Shown in pieces: positions 17,012 to 26,377 of a stretch of 64,000 bases of DNA. Source of the stretch: CAVRTM01 sp963696105 (GTDB lineage Bacteria > Actinomycetota > Actinomycetes > Actinomycetales > Dermatophilaceae); contig CAVOIP010000005.1 of assembly GCA_963696105.1 (NCBI GenBank), forward strand, positions 1,364,001 through 1,428,000, read 5' to 3'. The position numbers were made by a program, and so were the translations under genes. The notes under the pieces are model-generated. The model did not search any database. It was not told the origin of the DNA and was given only the letters and a program-made list of their open reading frames with translations. Positions within the stretch are counted from its first letter, which is position 1. Each line of letters starts with the position of its first letter.

Positions 17012-18758
17012 ATGAACGCCCTTGCGCCAGAAGCGGACTGGGTTGCGCGCCTGGCCGACGAGGTGATCGCCGAGTCCCAGCGGCGGGCGCCCGGCAAGCC
17101 GGTCGTGTGCGCCTCGGGCCTCAGCCCCTCGGGGCCGATCCACCTGGGCAACCTGCGTGAGGTCATGATCCCGCACCTCGTCGCCGACGAGATCCGGCGC
17201 CGGGGGATCGAGTCGGACCACCTGATCAGCTGGGACGACTACGACCGGTTCCGCAAGGTCCCGGCCGGCATCGACCCGTCCTGGGCGCAGCACATCGGCA
17301 AGCCGCTGACCGCCGTACCGGCCCCGCCGGGCAGCCCGCACGCCAGCTGGGCCGACCACTTCCGCGCCGAGCTCGTCGACGCCCTGGCCGAGCTCGGCAT
17401 CGAGTTCCGGGGGGTCAGCCAGACGGCGCAGTACACCTCCGGGGCGTACCGCGAGCAGATCCTCTTCGCGATGCGGGAGCGGGCGCACATCGACGCGGTC
17501 CTGGCGCGCTACCGCACCCTGCCCGGCCAGCCGACCGGCCGCGGCGCCCCGCGCAAGGCCCAGAAGCTGGACGAGCAGGAGGCCGCCGCCGCCGCCGAGG
17601 CGGTCGAGGGCTCCGGCGCCGCGAGCGAGGACGACGGCTCGGCCTCCGCCGCGGGCTACTACCCGTACAAGCCGTACTGCACCGTCTGCGGCACCGACTT
17701 CACGACCGTCACGGCGTACGACGACGACACGACCGCGCTGACCTACGACTGCCGCTGCGGGCACTCCGAGACCGTGCTGCTCAGCGAGTTCAACGGCGGC
17801 AAGCTGGTCTGGAAGGTCGACTGGCCGATGCGCTGGACGTACGAGGGCGTGATCTTCGAGCCCTCCGGCGTCGACCACCAGTCGCCCGGCTCGTCGTGGG
17901 TGGTCGGTGGCCAGCTGGTCAAGGAGGTGTTCGGCGGCACGCAGCCGGTCGGCCCGATGTACGCGTTCGTCGGCATCAAGGGCATGGCGAAGATGAGCAG
18001 CTCGCGCGGCGGGGTCCCGACCCCGGCCGACGCGCTGGAGATCATGGAGCCGGCCCTGGTCCGCTGGCTCTACGCGCGCCGCAAGCCGGCCCAGTCCTTC
18101 AACGTCGCCTTCGACGGCGAGGTGCACCGCATGTACGACGAGTGGGACTCTCTCTCCCGCAAGGTCGCGGACGGTACGGCGCAGGCCGCGGACCTGGCGG
18201 CGCACGCCCGCGCCACCTCCACCGCGGCGGGGACGCTGCCGACCACGCCGCGGCCGCTGCCCTACCGCACGCTGGCGTCGGTGGTGGACATCACGACCGG
18301 CCACGACGAGCAGACGCTGCGGATCCTGTCCGACCTCGACCCGGAGCGCCCGGTCGGCTCGCTGGACGAGCTGCGCCCACGGCTGACCTGCGCGCAGCGC
18401 TGGGTCGAGACGCAGATGCCCGCGCAGGAGCGCACCCACGTGCGCACCGAGCCGGACCGCGAGCTGCTGGAGTCACTGGACGACCGGGCGCGCGAGTCGC
18501 TGCGGCTGCTCGCCGAGCGGGCTGGACGACCGGTGGTCCCTGGACGGGCTCACCGCGCTCGTCTACGCCGTGCCGAAGGTCCAGGCCGGCCTGCCGCCGG
18601 AGGCCAAGGCCGCGACGCCGGAGCTCAAGGCCGCCCAGCGCCAGTTCTTCGTGCTGCTCTACCGGCTGCTGATCGGCAAGGACACCGGCCCGCGCCTGCC
18701 CACGCTGCTGCTGGCCGTGGGCGAGGAGCAGCTGCGCCACCTCATCGGCGCCGCGTGA
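17012..18758 (+). CDS. lysS: Lysyl-tRNA synthetase, class I, one frameshift
   Basis: A class I-type lysyl-tRNA synthetase of about 581 residues. The HIGH-like HLGN is at residues 44-47 and KMSSS at 327-331. A zinc-binding module (CTVCGTDF, CRCGH) is inserted before it. The symbol lysK is also used for this class. This archaeal-type enzyme occurs in several actinobacteria in place of, or beside, the class II form. One extra base near 18521 moves the last 80 residues to another frame; that part (YAVPKVQAGLPPEAK to the stop at 18758) is a normal anticodon-binding end. GAGG lies 12 nt before the ATG. Confidence 0.88.
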
Positions 18759-18806
18759 CCGGCGCCGCGTGACCGGCGTCGCGTGACCGACGACGCGTGA
18801 CCGGTG
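18751..18806. repeat. Four tandem 14-bp repeats at the end of lysS
   Basis: Units CCGCGTGACCGGCG at 18751 and 18765 are identical; the units at 18779 and 18793 differ by two or three bases. The first unit contains the TGA stop of lysS, and each later copy repeats the TGA, giving a series of stops in different positions. Confidence 0.8.
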
Positions 18807-18883
18807 CCGGCGGGCCGGCGCCGCGCGTCACCGACGCGGTGTCGCCGGCCGGCCACAGTCCTGGTCCCGCTGCCGCCGGGGGC

Positions 18884-21112
18884 TCAGCCGGGGCGCACCA
18901 CGGTCATCCGGTGGGCGGCGCGGGTCAGGGCGACGTACAGCACCCGGATGCCGCCGGGGGACTCGCGGGTGATCTCGTCGGGGTCGACGACCACCGTGGC
19001 GTCGTACTCCAGTCCCTTGGTCGACATCGGGTCGACGACGACGACCCGGCCGGAGCCCTCTCCCGACAGCGTGGCCAGCGCAGCCTCCCACCGGGCGGGG
19101 GCGACGACGGCGACGGAGCCCTCCACCTCCTCCAGCAGCGCCTCCATCTCCTGCGTCACCGCCGCCGGCAGCGTCTCCTCGGCCACCGTCACGTCGCGTG
19201 GCTCGACCCCGGTCTCCCGCACCGCCTGGGGGATGTCGGCGTCAGGCACCTCGGTGCGGATGACGGCCGCGGCGTAGTCGAAGATCTCGCGGGCGTTGCG
19301 GTAGTTGGTGTCCATGTGGAACAGCGAGCGCTGCTGGCTGCCGAAGGCCTCCTCACGGGCCTGGTGCGCCTCCTCGGCGTCCGGCCACGCGGCCTGGGCG
19401 GCGTCGCCCACGACAGTCCACGAGGACCACCGGCCGCGACGACCGAGCATCCGCCACTGCATCGGGGAGAAGTCCTGGGCCTCGTCGATGAGCACGTGGG
19501 CGTACTCCGCCGGGGCCTCCAGCCGCCCGCGCAGCAACCGCTCCCGCGGGCTCTGCGGCGCGACCTCGTAGCCGCGCGCGGTGCCCTGCGGTGCGTCGTA
19601 GCGCTGGCCGACCTCGGAGACGCCGTGGCGGGCGACGTCGTCCAGCTCCTCGATCTCGTAGAAGGCCCGCTCCTCCCGCGGCGCCTCGCGCGGAGCGCCG
19701 AGCCGCGCGGCCAGGTCGTCGATGAGCGCGACGTCGGCCACGGACCACGTGCCGGTGTCGAGGGCGGCCTGCATCGAGGCGGCGAGGACCTCCACCTCCT
19801 CGCGGGAGAGCACCCCGGTGGCGTAGCGGGACAGGCGGTCGCGGTCGGCCAGCCACAGCAGCACCTCCCGCGCGTCGAGGGGGCGCCACCACTGCGCCAT
19901 GAACGCCTCGACGTCCGCGTGGTCGCGGAACCTCTCGAGGAACTCCGGCCGCTCGCCCTCCCGGTGGGTCGACCACGCCATCTCGGCCAGGGCCTGCAGG
20001 GCGGCGTCGGCGGCGTGGTTGCGCTGGTGCGAGCGCAGGACCTGGCTGCGCACCCGGTCGAGCGCGCTGCCCTCGAGCCGGATCGCCCGGCCGGCCACGA
20101 AGGCCCGGAGCCGGGTCGGGGCGTCCGGGGCGAGGTCGCGCGCGGCGCGGCCCAGGACCCGCCGGATCCGCAGGGACCCCTTGATCGCCGCCGCGGCGGG
20201 AGGGTCCAGGCGGGCCGTGGTGACCCCGTCCACGACGTCGCCGAGCGAGCGCAGCGTCACCGTCTCCTCGCCGAGGGAGGGCAGGACCCGCTCGATGTAC
20301 GCCGTGTAGGCGCTCGAGGGGCCCACGACCAGGATGCCGCCGGCCTCGAAGCGCCGGCGGTCGGAGTACAGCAGGTACGCCGCGCGGTGCAGTGCGACCA
20401 CGGTCTTGCCCGTGCCGGGACCACCGGTGATCTCGGTGACGCCGCGCGCGGGCGCCCGGATCGCCTCGTCCTGGTGGCGCTGGATGGTGGCGACGATGTC
20501 CCGCATGCGGGCGCCTCGGGTCCGGGTCAGCGCCGCCATCAGCGCGCCGTCGCCGACGACCACCAGGTCCTCCGGGGCCTCCGCCACCATCAGGTCGTCC
20601 TCGACACCGACCACGTCGGAGCCCTTGCACCGCAGGACCCGCCGGCGCAGGACGCCCATCGGCTCCACCGGCGTCGACCGGTAGAACGGCGCCGCGGCCG
20701 GTGCCCGCCAGTCGATCACCAGCGGCTCGTACTCGTCGTCGCGGACCCCGAGCCGGCCGACGTACCGCACCTCGCGCTCGGTGCTGCCGTTGCCGCGGAC
20801 GTCGTGCTCGAGGTCGAGCCGGCCGAAGACCAGGCCCTCGTACTGCGTCTCGAGCGTCGTACGGCGCCGGTTGGCGCTGAACATCAGGGCGTCCCGCTCG
20901 AACAGGCCGGTGATCTCCTCGTCGCGGACGTCGCCGGTGCGGTCGGTCCGGCCGCGGGCCAGGCCCTCGGCCTCGACCAGGGCGACCCGGTGCGCCGCCT
21001 TGGCCAGCTCGGCATAGACCCGGTCGACGTGCGCCTGCTCGGTGGCGATCTCGGTCGACACCTCGTCGGTCGTCGCCGGGCTCTCGGGGTTCGGGTGGTC
21101 CGAAGGGGTCAC
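18884..21112 (-). CDS. helD: HelD-like RNA polymerase recycling helicase
   Basis: A 742-residue superfamily 1 (UvrD/Rep-like) ATPase. The N-terminal 100 residues are helical, as in the HelD secondary-channel arm; Walker A GGPGTGKT is at 230-237, Walker B DEAQD at 543-547, and motif VALTRAAHRM lies at the C-terminus. The N-terminal organisation (YVGRLGVRDDEYEPLVIDWRAP) is that of HelD, which strips RNA polymerase from stalled DNA complexes, and of actinobacterial versions linked to rifampicin tolerance. The GTG at 21112 is preferred since AGGCGGA lies 4 nt upstream; the ATG at 21220 would add 36 Arg/Pro-rich residues. Confidence 0.83.
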   Translation of the reverse strand: MTPSDHPNPESPATTDEVSTEIATEQAHVDRVYAELAKAAHRVALVEAEGLARGRTDRTGDVRDEEITGLFERDALMFSANRRRTTLETQYEGLVFGRLDLEHDVRGNGSTEREVRYVGRLGVRDDEYEPLVIDWRAPAAAPFYRSTPVEPMGVLRRRVLRCKGSDVVGVEDDLMVAEAPEDLVVVGDGALMAALTRTRGARMRDIVATIQRHQDEAIRAPARGVTEITGGPGTGKTVVALHRAAYLLYSDRRRFEAGGILVVGPSSAYTAYIERVLPSLGEETVTLRSLGDVVDGVTTARLDPPAAAAIKGSLRIRRVLGRAARDLAPDAPTRLRAFVAGRAIRLEGSALDRVRSQVLRSHQRNHAADAALQALAEMAWSTHREGERPEFLERFRDHADVEAFMAQWWRPLDAREVLLWLADRDRLSRYATGVLSREEVEVLAASMQAALDTGTWSVADVALIDDLAARLGAPREAPREERAFYEIEELDDVARHGVSEVGQRYDAPQGTARGYEVAPQSPRERLLRGRLEAPAEYAHVLIDEAQDFSPMQWRMLGRRGRWSSWTVVGDAAQAAWPDAEEAHQAREEAFGSQQRSLFHMDTNYRNAREIFDYAAAVIRTEVPDADIPQAVRETGVEPRDVTVAEETLPAAVTQEMEALLEEVEGSVAVVAPARWEAALATLSGEGSGRVVVVDPMSTKGLEYDATVVVDPDEITRESPGGIRVLYVALTRAAHRMTVVRPG

Positions 21113-21215
21113 TGGTCCGCCTGGTCTGCGTGCACGAAAACGGGCTGGGGCGCGCGCCGGAGCACGCGAACGCAGAAGTCTAGTCCGCACCGGGCGCGGA
21201 GCCGGACGTTCGCCC

Positions 21216-21270
21216 GACACGGGCGACGCGATGCGACACGGGCGACGCTATCGGGCGACACGGGCGACGC
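21216..21270. repeat. Three copies of a 14-bp direct repeat
   Basis: GACACGGGCGACGC occurs at 21216-21229, 21235-21248 and 21257-21270, starts 19 and 22 bp apart. It lies between the 3' end of the regulator at 21303 and the 5' end of helD, so it could carry binding sites for helD control. Confidence 0.75.
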
Positions 21271-21302
21271 GGCCCGCAGGGCCGGCCGCGGCTCGGCTCG
21301 GC

Positions 21303-22334
21303 TCAGAGCCAGCCGCGCCGGGCCGCCTGCACGCCGGCCTGGAACCGGGTGCCCGCGCCGAGCTGGTCCATCAGCGCCCGCACCCGCCGCTCCACCGTCC
21401 GCTGCGAGATGCCGGACTGGCGCGCGATCGTGGCATCGGAGGCCCCGGCCGCCATGAGCGTGAGGATGGCCGTGTCGCGGCGGTCCAGGCCGGCGCTCCG
21501 GGCCCGGCCGGCCGGGGCGCCCAGCCGCCAGACCGCCTCGACCAGGCCGGAGAGGCCACGCACCAGCGCCGGGTTGCGCACCAGCAGCGAGCCGCCGCCG
21601 GCCGGGTCGTGGCGCGAGACGTCGACCACGGCGGCGTCCTCGTCGGCGACGAGGACCGAGAACGGCAGCGACTCGACGAAGCGGAACTGCTCGCCGCCCT
21701 CGGCGCGCGCCTCCAGCACCTCACCGGCTCGGAGGATCTCCAGCACCCCGATCTCGTACGTCGTGCGCATCACCAGCTCGGTGCCGTCGGCCGAGAGGGA
21801 GCGCTCGCGGTGGGCGGCCATCGGCGCCGCGAACAGCGCCTCGGTCCGCCGGGAGCGGTCGCGCATCGCCCGCACCGACGTCCGCGCCGCGCTGACGATC
21901 TCCGCGCTGGCCGAGTGCAGGTCGTCCAGGGAGTACAGCGAGCGCACCCCCTCGGTGCGCGGCCGGTCCGAGGAGCGTGCCTGGAAGAACACCTGGCTGA
22001 GCTCGTGCGCGGCGCCTCTCACGGCCCGGGCGCGGCGCTCGAGCTCCGCGGCATGGGCAGGCAGGGCGATGTCCGGCGGCACGACCTCCCAGGTGTCCGC
22101 ATCGGTGAGCCGGATCAGTCCTCGGGCGTTCAGGACGCCGAGCGCGCGGTCGACCGTGCCGCTGGGCAGCCCCTGGGCCACCAGCAGCGTCCGGCTGGGG
22201 GTGGGCTGCTGGACCAGCGCGAGGTAGACCCGCGTGATCACCGACTCGGTCATGTGGCTGTCGATGGCCGGGTCGTCCGTGGGGTCCACGGGCGCTCCCC
22301 ACGGGTCGGCGTCGTCGCCCGGAGGCATGGGCAC
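21303..22334 (-). CDS. TrmB/LuxR-like transcriptional regulator (paralogue 2)
   Basis: A 343-residue regulator with an N-terminal winged helix at about residues 28-85 (TRVYLALVQQPTPSRTLLVAQ) and a C-terminal LuxR-type HTH (AAGASDATIARQSGISQRTVERRVRALMD region). The architecture matches the gene at 14494. The central domain (EIVSAARTSVRAMRDRS) resembles the PLD-like effector domain of TrmB proteins. GGAAGGGG precedes the ATG at 22334. A 9-bp inverted repeat just upstream (22358-22396) is a candidate autoregulatory site. Confidence 0.82.
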   Translation of the reverse strand: MPMPPGDDADPWGAPVDPTDDPAIDSHMTESVITRVYLALVQQPTPSRTLLVAQGLPSGTVDRALGVLNARGLIRLTDADTWEVVPPDIALPAHAAELERRARAVRGAAHELSQVFFQARSSDRPRTEGVRSLYSLDDLHSASAEIVSAARTSVRAMRDRSRRTEALFAAPMAAHRERSLSADGTELVMRTTYEIGVLEILRAGEVLEARAEGGEQFRFVESLPFSVLVADEDAAVVDVSRHDPAGGGSLLVRNPALVRGLSGLVEAVWRLGAPAGRARSAGLDRRDTAILTLMAAGASDATIARQSGISQRTVERRVRALMDQLGAGTRFQAGVQAARRGWL

Positions 22335-22357
22335 CCCTTCCTGCGCGGCGTCGCGCT

Positions 22358-22396
22358 CGCTGGCGGCTTTCCGACATTGACTGTAGTCCGCCAGCG
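22358..22396. promoter_or_regulatory. 9-bp inverted repeat upstream of regulator gene
   Basis: CGCTGGCGG (22358-22366) and CCGCCAGCG (22388-22396) are perfect complements separated by 21 bp of A+T-richer sequence, 24 bp upstream of the regulator's ATG. It may be an operator or part of a leader hairpin. Confidence 0.45.
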
Positions 22397-22699
22397 ATAG
22401 GGCTTACAGACGGCGGACGGATTTGCCAGAGTGACGGTCGTCGGTTTCGACCGGCCACGCGCGCAGAGTCGCAGGTCCCCCCGCCGGGCGACCGCGCGCA
22501 GGGCGCGGCGTCCCCGGGAGAATGCCCCCCCTGCCTCCCGGGGACGTCGCGCACACCCCCGTGTCCGGAGCCGGCCCGCGACGACGCCCGTGGCTTCGCG
22601 GAGCCGGCTGCCGACCACAGCCCTCGTCGGCCACGCCTCCCCGGCTCGCCCGCCCGGGCGGTCTCCCCGCGGCCGCTGGGCACCACCGGCACCGTCGCC

Positions 22700-22705
22700 T
22701 ACCCT
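22700..22705 (+). promoter_or_regulatory. -10 hexamer TACCCT of leaderless purD
   Basis: TACCCT ends 8 nt before the GTG at 22714 with no Shine-Dalgarno sequence, which supports that GTG as the start. Confidence 0.5.
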
Positions 22706-22713
22706 TGGCGTCC

Positions 22714-24003
22714 GTGAAGGTTCTCGTCCTCGGATCCGGTGCCCGCGAGCACGCCATCGTCAGTGCCCTGGCCGCCGACCCGGCCGTCGACGCCGTGATC
22801 GCCGCACCCGGCAACCCCGGCATCGACACCATCGCCCTGTGCCGTGACCTGCCGGGCGGCCTGCTCGACGGGGACGGCGTCGCCGACCTCGCGCTCGAGG
22901 TCGGCGCCGACCTCGTCGTCGTCGGGCCGGAGGCGCCGCTCGTGGCGGGTGTGGCCGACGCCGTCCGCAGCCGGGGGATCGCCTGCTTCGGGCCCGGGCG
23001 GGACGCGGCCCGGCTCGAGGGCAGCAAGGCCTTCGCCAAGGACGTCATGGCCGCGGCCGGCGTCCCGACCGCGCTCGCGCACGTCTGCACGACCCCCGAG
23101 CAGGTGGGCGACGCCCTGGACGCACTCGGCACGCCGTACGTCGTGAAGGACGACGGCCTGGCCGCCGGCAAGGGCGTCGTCGTCACCGCCGACCGCGAGG
23201 AGGCACTGGCGCACGCGACGCGGTGCCTGGAGGGCGGCTCGCAGGTGGTGGTCGAGGAGTTCCTCGACGGACCCGAGGTCTCGCTGTTCTGCCTGACCGA
23301 CGGTGAGCACGTCGTGCCGCTCGCCCCGGCCCAGGACTTCAAGCGGGTCGGCGACGGCGACACCGGCCCCAACACCGGGGGCATGGGCGCCTACTCACCT
23401 CTGGACTGGGCGCCGGCCGGCCTCGTCGCCGACGTGGTCGCACGGGTCGCCCAGCCGACCGTGGACGAGATGCGCCGCCGCGGCACCCCGTTCACCGGCG
23501 TGCTGTACGTCGGGCTGGCCCTCACCTCCCGCGGTCCCCGGGTGATCGAGTTCAACGCCCGCTTCGGCGACCCCGAGACCCAGGTCGTCCTCGCCCGCCT
23601 CCGCTCGCCCCTGGGCCAGCTGCTGCGGGCCGCGGCCGTGGGCGGCCTGGACGAGGTCGGGCCGCTGCGCTGGAGCGAGGACCACGCCGTCACGGTGGTC
23701 CTCGCCGCCCCGGGGTACCCGGGCTCGCCGCGCACCGGAGGCGTGGTCGAGGGGCTCGCGGAGGTTCCCGCCGGCGTCGAGGTGATGCATGCCGGCACGG
23801 CGTTCGGGCCCGACGGCACGGTCGTCGCCTCGGGCGGTCGCGTCCTGTCGGTGGTGGCGCTCGGCGCCGACCTCGGGCAGGCGCGCGAGCGGGCCTACGC
23901 GGCGCTGGACGCGATCGCGCTCGAGGGCGGCCAGCACCGCACGGACATCGCGCTCGCGGCCTCCCGGGACGAGGTCGCCGTGCCGGGGGTCCGCGCCGGC
24001 TGA
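22714..24003 (+). CDS. purD: Phosphoribosylamine--glycine ligase
   Basis: A 429-residue ATP-grasp ligase forming glycinamide ribonucleotide, the second purine step. VLVLGSGAREHAIV opens the N-terminal domain; PYVVKDDGLAAGKGVVV is the ATP-grasp lysine loop; GPNTGGMGAYSP is the PurD signature; RVIEFNARFGDPETQ carries the metal-binding Glu and Asn. The frame is open far upstream, but the GTG at 22714 gives the family N-terminus. It leads the purine cluster; purB, which often follows purD in actinobacteria, is absent here. Confidence 0.96.
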   Translation: MKVLVLGSGAREHAIVSALAADPAVDAVIAAPGNPGIDTIALCRDLPGGLLDGDGVADLALEVGADLVVVGPEAPLVAGVADAVRSRGIACFGPGRDAARLEGSKAFAKDVMAAAGVPTALAHVCTTPEQVGDALDALGTPYVVKDDGLAAGKGVVVTADREEALAHATRCLEGGSQVVVEEFLDGPEVSLFCLTDGEHVVPLAPAQDFKRVGDGDTGPNTGGMGAYSPLDWAPAGLVADVVARVAQPTVDEMRRRGTPFTGVLYVGLALTSRGPRVIEFNARFGDPETQVVLARLRSPLGQLLRAAAVGGLDEVGPLRWSEDHAVTVVLAAPGYPGSPRTGGVVEGLAEVPAGVEVMHAGTAFGPDGTVVASGGRVLSVVALGADLGQARERAYAALDAIALEGGQHRTDIALAASRDEVAVPGVRAG

Positions 24004-24051
24004 CGGGGCCTGGCGGCACCACCGGCCGCCCCGCCCTGCGAAACTGTCGCC

Positions 24052-24984
24052 ATGACGCCCGATGTCGCGGCCCAGCCGCTGGAGCTGCCCGGCCACGCCC
24101 ACGTCTACTCGGGCAAGGTCCGGGACCTCTACGCGCCGGTCGACCCGGCCACCGGCCGGCCCTGCACGGACCAGCTGCTGCTGGTGGCCTCCGACCGGAT
24201 CTCGGCGTTCGACCACATCCTCGACAGCGAGATCCCGGACAAGGGGAAGGTCCTCACGCAGCTCTCGCTGTGGTGGTTCGAGCAGCTCGCGGACGTGGTC
24301 CCCAACCACGTCGTCTCCACCGACGTGCCGGACGCGGTCGCCGGACGCGCCGTGCTGGTCCGCCGCCTCGAGATGCTGCCGGTGGAGTGCATCGGCCGCG
24401 CCTACCTCACCGGCAGCGGTCTGGCCGACTACCGCGAGCACGGCGCCGTCTGCGGGGTCCCGCTGCCCCCCGGCCTGCAGGACGGGTCCAGGCTGCCCGA
24501 GCCGATCTTCACCCCGAGCACCAAGGCGCCGATCGGCGAGCACGACCTGCCGATGACGTTCGAGCAGGTCCAGGCCGAGGTCGGCGCCGACCTCGCCGTC
24601 CGCGTGCGCGAGCTGACCACCGAGATCCTGCGGCGCGGCAACGCGGTCGCCGCGGAGCGGGGCATCCTGCTGGCCGACACCAAGGTGGAGTTCGGGCTCG
24701 ACCACGCCGCGGCGGACGCCGACGGCCGACCCGGCATCGTCCTCGCCGACGAGGTGCTCACCCCCGACTCCTCCCGGTTCTGGCCCGCCGCGCAGTGGTC
24801 GCCGGGGCGCGCCCAGGCGTCGTACGACAAGCAGTTCGTCCGGGACTGGCTCACCTCGCCGGCCAGCGGCTGGGACCGCTCCTCCGGCGAGGCGCCGCCG
24901 CCGCTGCCGGAGGACGTCGTCGCCGCGACCCGCTCCCGCTACGTCGAGGCCTACGAGCTGCTCACCGGCCGGGCGTTCGCGTGA
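24052..24984 (+). CDS. purC: Phosphoribosylaminoimidazole-succinocarboxamide synthase
   Basis: A 310-residue SAICAR synthetase joining CAIR and aspartate with ATP. SGKVRDLYAP at the N-terminus is the P-loop-like segment; EMLPVECIGRAYLTGSG, TPSTKAPIGEHD and ILLADTKVEFG are family signatures. The length is that of the longer eukaryote/actinobacteria-type form. A GAAACT hexamer 6 nt before the ATG may be a weak leaderless promoter. The stop overlaps the next gene by GTGA. Confidence 0.96.
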   Translation: MTPDVAAQPLELPGHAHVYSGKVRDLYAPVDPATGRPCTDQLLLVASDRISAFDHILDSEIPDKGKVLTQLSLWWFEQLADVVPNHVVSTDVPDAVAGRAVLVRRLEMLPVECIGRAYLTGSGLADYREHGAVCGVPLPPGLQDGSRLPEPIFTPSTKAPIGEHDLPMTFEQVQAEVGADLAVRVRELTTEILRRGNAVAAERGILLADTKVEFGLDHAAADADGRPGIVLADEVLTPDSSRFWPAAQWSPGRAQASYDKQFVRDWLTSPASGWDRSSGEAPPPLPEDVVAATRSRYVEAYELLTGRAFA

Positions 24985-25388
24985 CCGACCTGGATGTCGA
25001 GCACCCGGGCAGGCGCCTGGTCTTCGTCCACAACGCCGACAGCGGCCTGCTCAGCACGGTCCGCGACCTCTGGCTGCGCGTGGCACGGCCGGCCGACCAC
25101 GAGTGTGCCCTGTGCCGGCTGACGTACGGCGCCCGCGGGATGGACCAGCGGTGGCGCCGGTTCACCCGGTCGCTGGGGCTGCCGGTGACCTTCCTGCACC
25201 GGGACGAGTTCCGCGAGCGGTTCGCCGTCTCCCCGCTGCGTGACGTGGAGCTGCCGGCCGCCGTCGTCGAGGACCGGGGCGCGCTGGTGCAGGTCGTCCG
25301 GGCCGGGCAGATGCGCGCCGCCGCCGACCTCGACCGCCTCATGGACGCTGTGACCGAAGGACTGCTGCGGGCCGATAAACTGGGGTGA
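24981..25388 (+). CDS. Conserved-looking protein of unknown function in pur operon
   Basis: A 135-residue soluble protein. The N-terminus RRLVFVHNADSG resembles the first beta-strand of a thioredoxin-like or DUF393-like fold, and a CALC motif (Cys-X2-Cys) follows at about residue 39, then LHRDEFRERF. I do not recognise a named family. The GTG start overlaps the purC stop by 4 bp, and purS begins 60 bp after its stop, so it is cotranscribed with purine genes. A redox or metal role is possible from the CxxC but is not shown. Confidence 0.7.
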   Translation: MTDLDVEHPGRRLVFVHNADSGLLSTVRDLWLRVARPADHECALCRLTYGARGMDQRWRRFTRSLGLPVTFLHRDEFRERFAVSPLRDVELPAAVVEDRGALVQVVRAGQMRAAADLDRLMDAVTEGLLRADKLG

Positions 25389-25447
25389 CCGCACGCGCCA
25401 GACCCCCCGGCCGGGCGCGCACCCCTGTCTCCAGAGGAGCACCTCGC

Positions 25448-25704
25448 ATGGGACACGTCGTCGTCGACGTCATGCTCAAGCCCGAGATCCTCGACCCGCA
25501 GGGCCAGGCCGTCGCCGGCGCCCTGCCGCGGCTCGGCTTCGACGAGTTCACCGACGTGCGCCAGGGCAAGCGGTTCGAGCTCGAGGTGGACGGCGAGGTC
25601 ACCGACGAGGTGCTCGCCGCGGTCCGCGAGGCGGCCGAGACGCTGCTGTCCAACCCCGTGATCGAGGACGTCGTCTCGGTGCACCCGGCGGAGGTGCCGC
25701 GTGA
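25448..25704 (+). CDS. purS: Phosphoribosylformylglycinamidine synthase subunit PurS, frameshift near end
   Basis: PurS of about 85 residues, the small subunit bridging PurL and PurQ in FGAM synthase. VVVDVMLKPEILDPQGQAV and GFDEFTDVRQGKRFELEV are the family core. In the given frame no stop follows VSVHPAEV. One missing base near 25695 would restore an Ala-Ala ending and a TGA at 25702-25704 that overlaps the purQ start as GTGA. That coupling is normal for purS-purQ, so the frameshift is likely an error. GAGGAG lies 10 nt before the ATG. Confidence 0.85.
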
Positions 25705-26373
25705 GGATCGGGGTCGTCACCTTCCCCGGCACGCTCGACGACCACGACGCCCGGCGCGCGGTCCGGCTCGCCGGCGGCGAGGCCGTGTCGCTGTGGCACG
25801 CCGACGCCGACCTGCACGGCGTCGACGCCGTCGTCCTGCCGGGCGGCTTCTCCTACGGCGACTACCTGCGCTGCGGGGCGATCGCCCGGTTCGCGCCGGT
25901 GATGGACGCGCTGGTCGCCGCGGCCCGCGGCGGCCTGCCGGTGCTCGGCATCTGCAACGGCTTCCAGGTGCTCTGCGAGTCGCACCTGCTGCCCGGCGCG
26001 CTGGTCCGCAACGACCACCGCAAGTTCGTCTGCCGCGACCAGGCGCTGCGGGTCGAGAACGCCTCGACGCGCCTGGACCTCGGACTACACCGAGGGCGCA
26101 GGAGATCGTCGTCCCGCTCAAGAACGGCGAGGGCGGCTTCGTCGCCGACGAGCGGACGCTGGACGAGCTCGAGGGCGAGGGCCGCGTGGTCGTTCCGCTA
26201 CGTCGGCGACAACCCCAACGGCTCCTACCGCGACATCGCCGGCATCACCAACGACCGCGGCAACGTCGTCGGCCTGATGCCGCACCCCGAGCACGCCGTC
26301 GAGGACCTGGCTTCGGCCCGGACGCACCGACGGCCTCGGCTTCTTCACCTCCGTCCTCGACGCAGCGTGGTGA
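25701..26373 (+). CDS. purQ: Phosphoribosylformylglycinamidine synthase subunit PurQ, four frameshifts
   Basis: Glutaminase subunit of FGAM synthase, about 222 residues after repair. RIGVVTFPGTLDD opens the class I amidotransferase fold; GICNGFQVL holds the nucleophile Cys; LMPHPEHAVE holds the catalytic His and Glu. Single extra bases near 26073, 26098, 26192 and 26325 break the frame, and removing them gives a continuous PurQ ending at TGA 26371-26373, 4 nt before purL. Confidence 0.85.
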
Positions 26374-26377
26374 ACGC

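Larger units (their letters stand above)
22335..22713. other. Divergent intergenic region between regulator and purD
   Basis: 379 bp without a gene. Near the regulator it holds the inverted repeat at 22358-22396; near purD it holds the -10 at 22700-22705. The middle is GC-rich, and I see no riboswitch-like structure in it. Confidence 0.5.
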
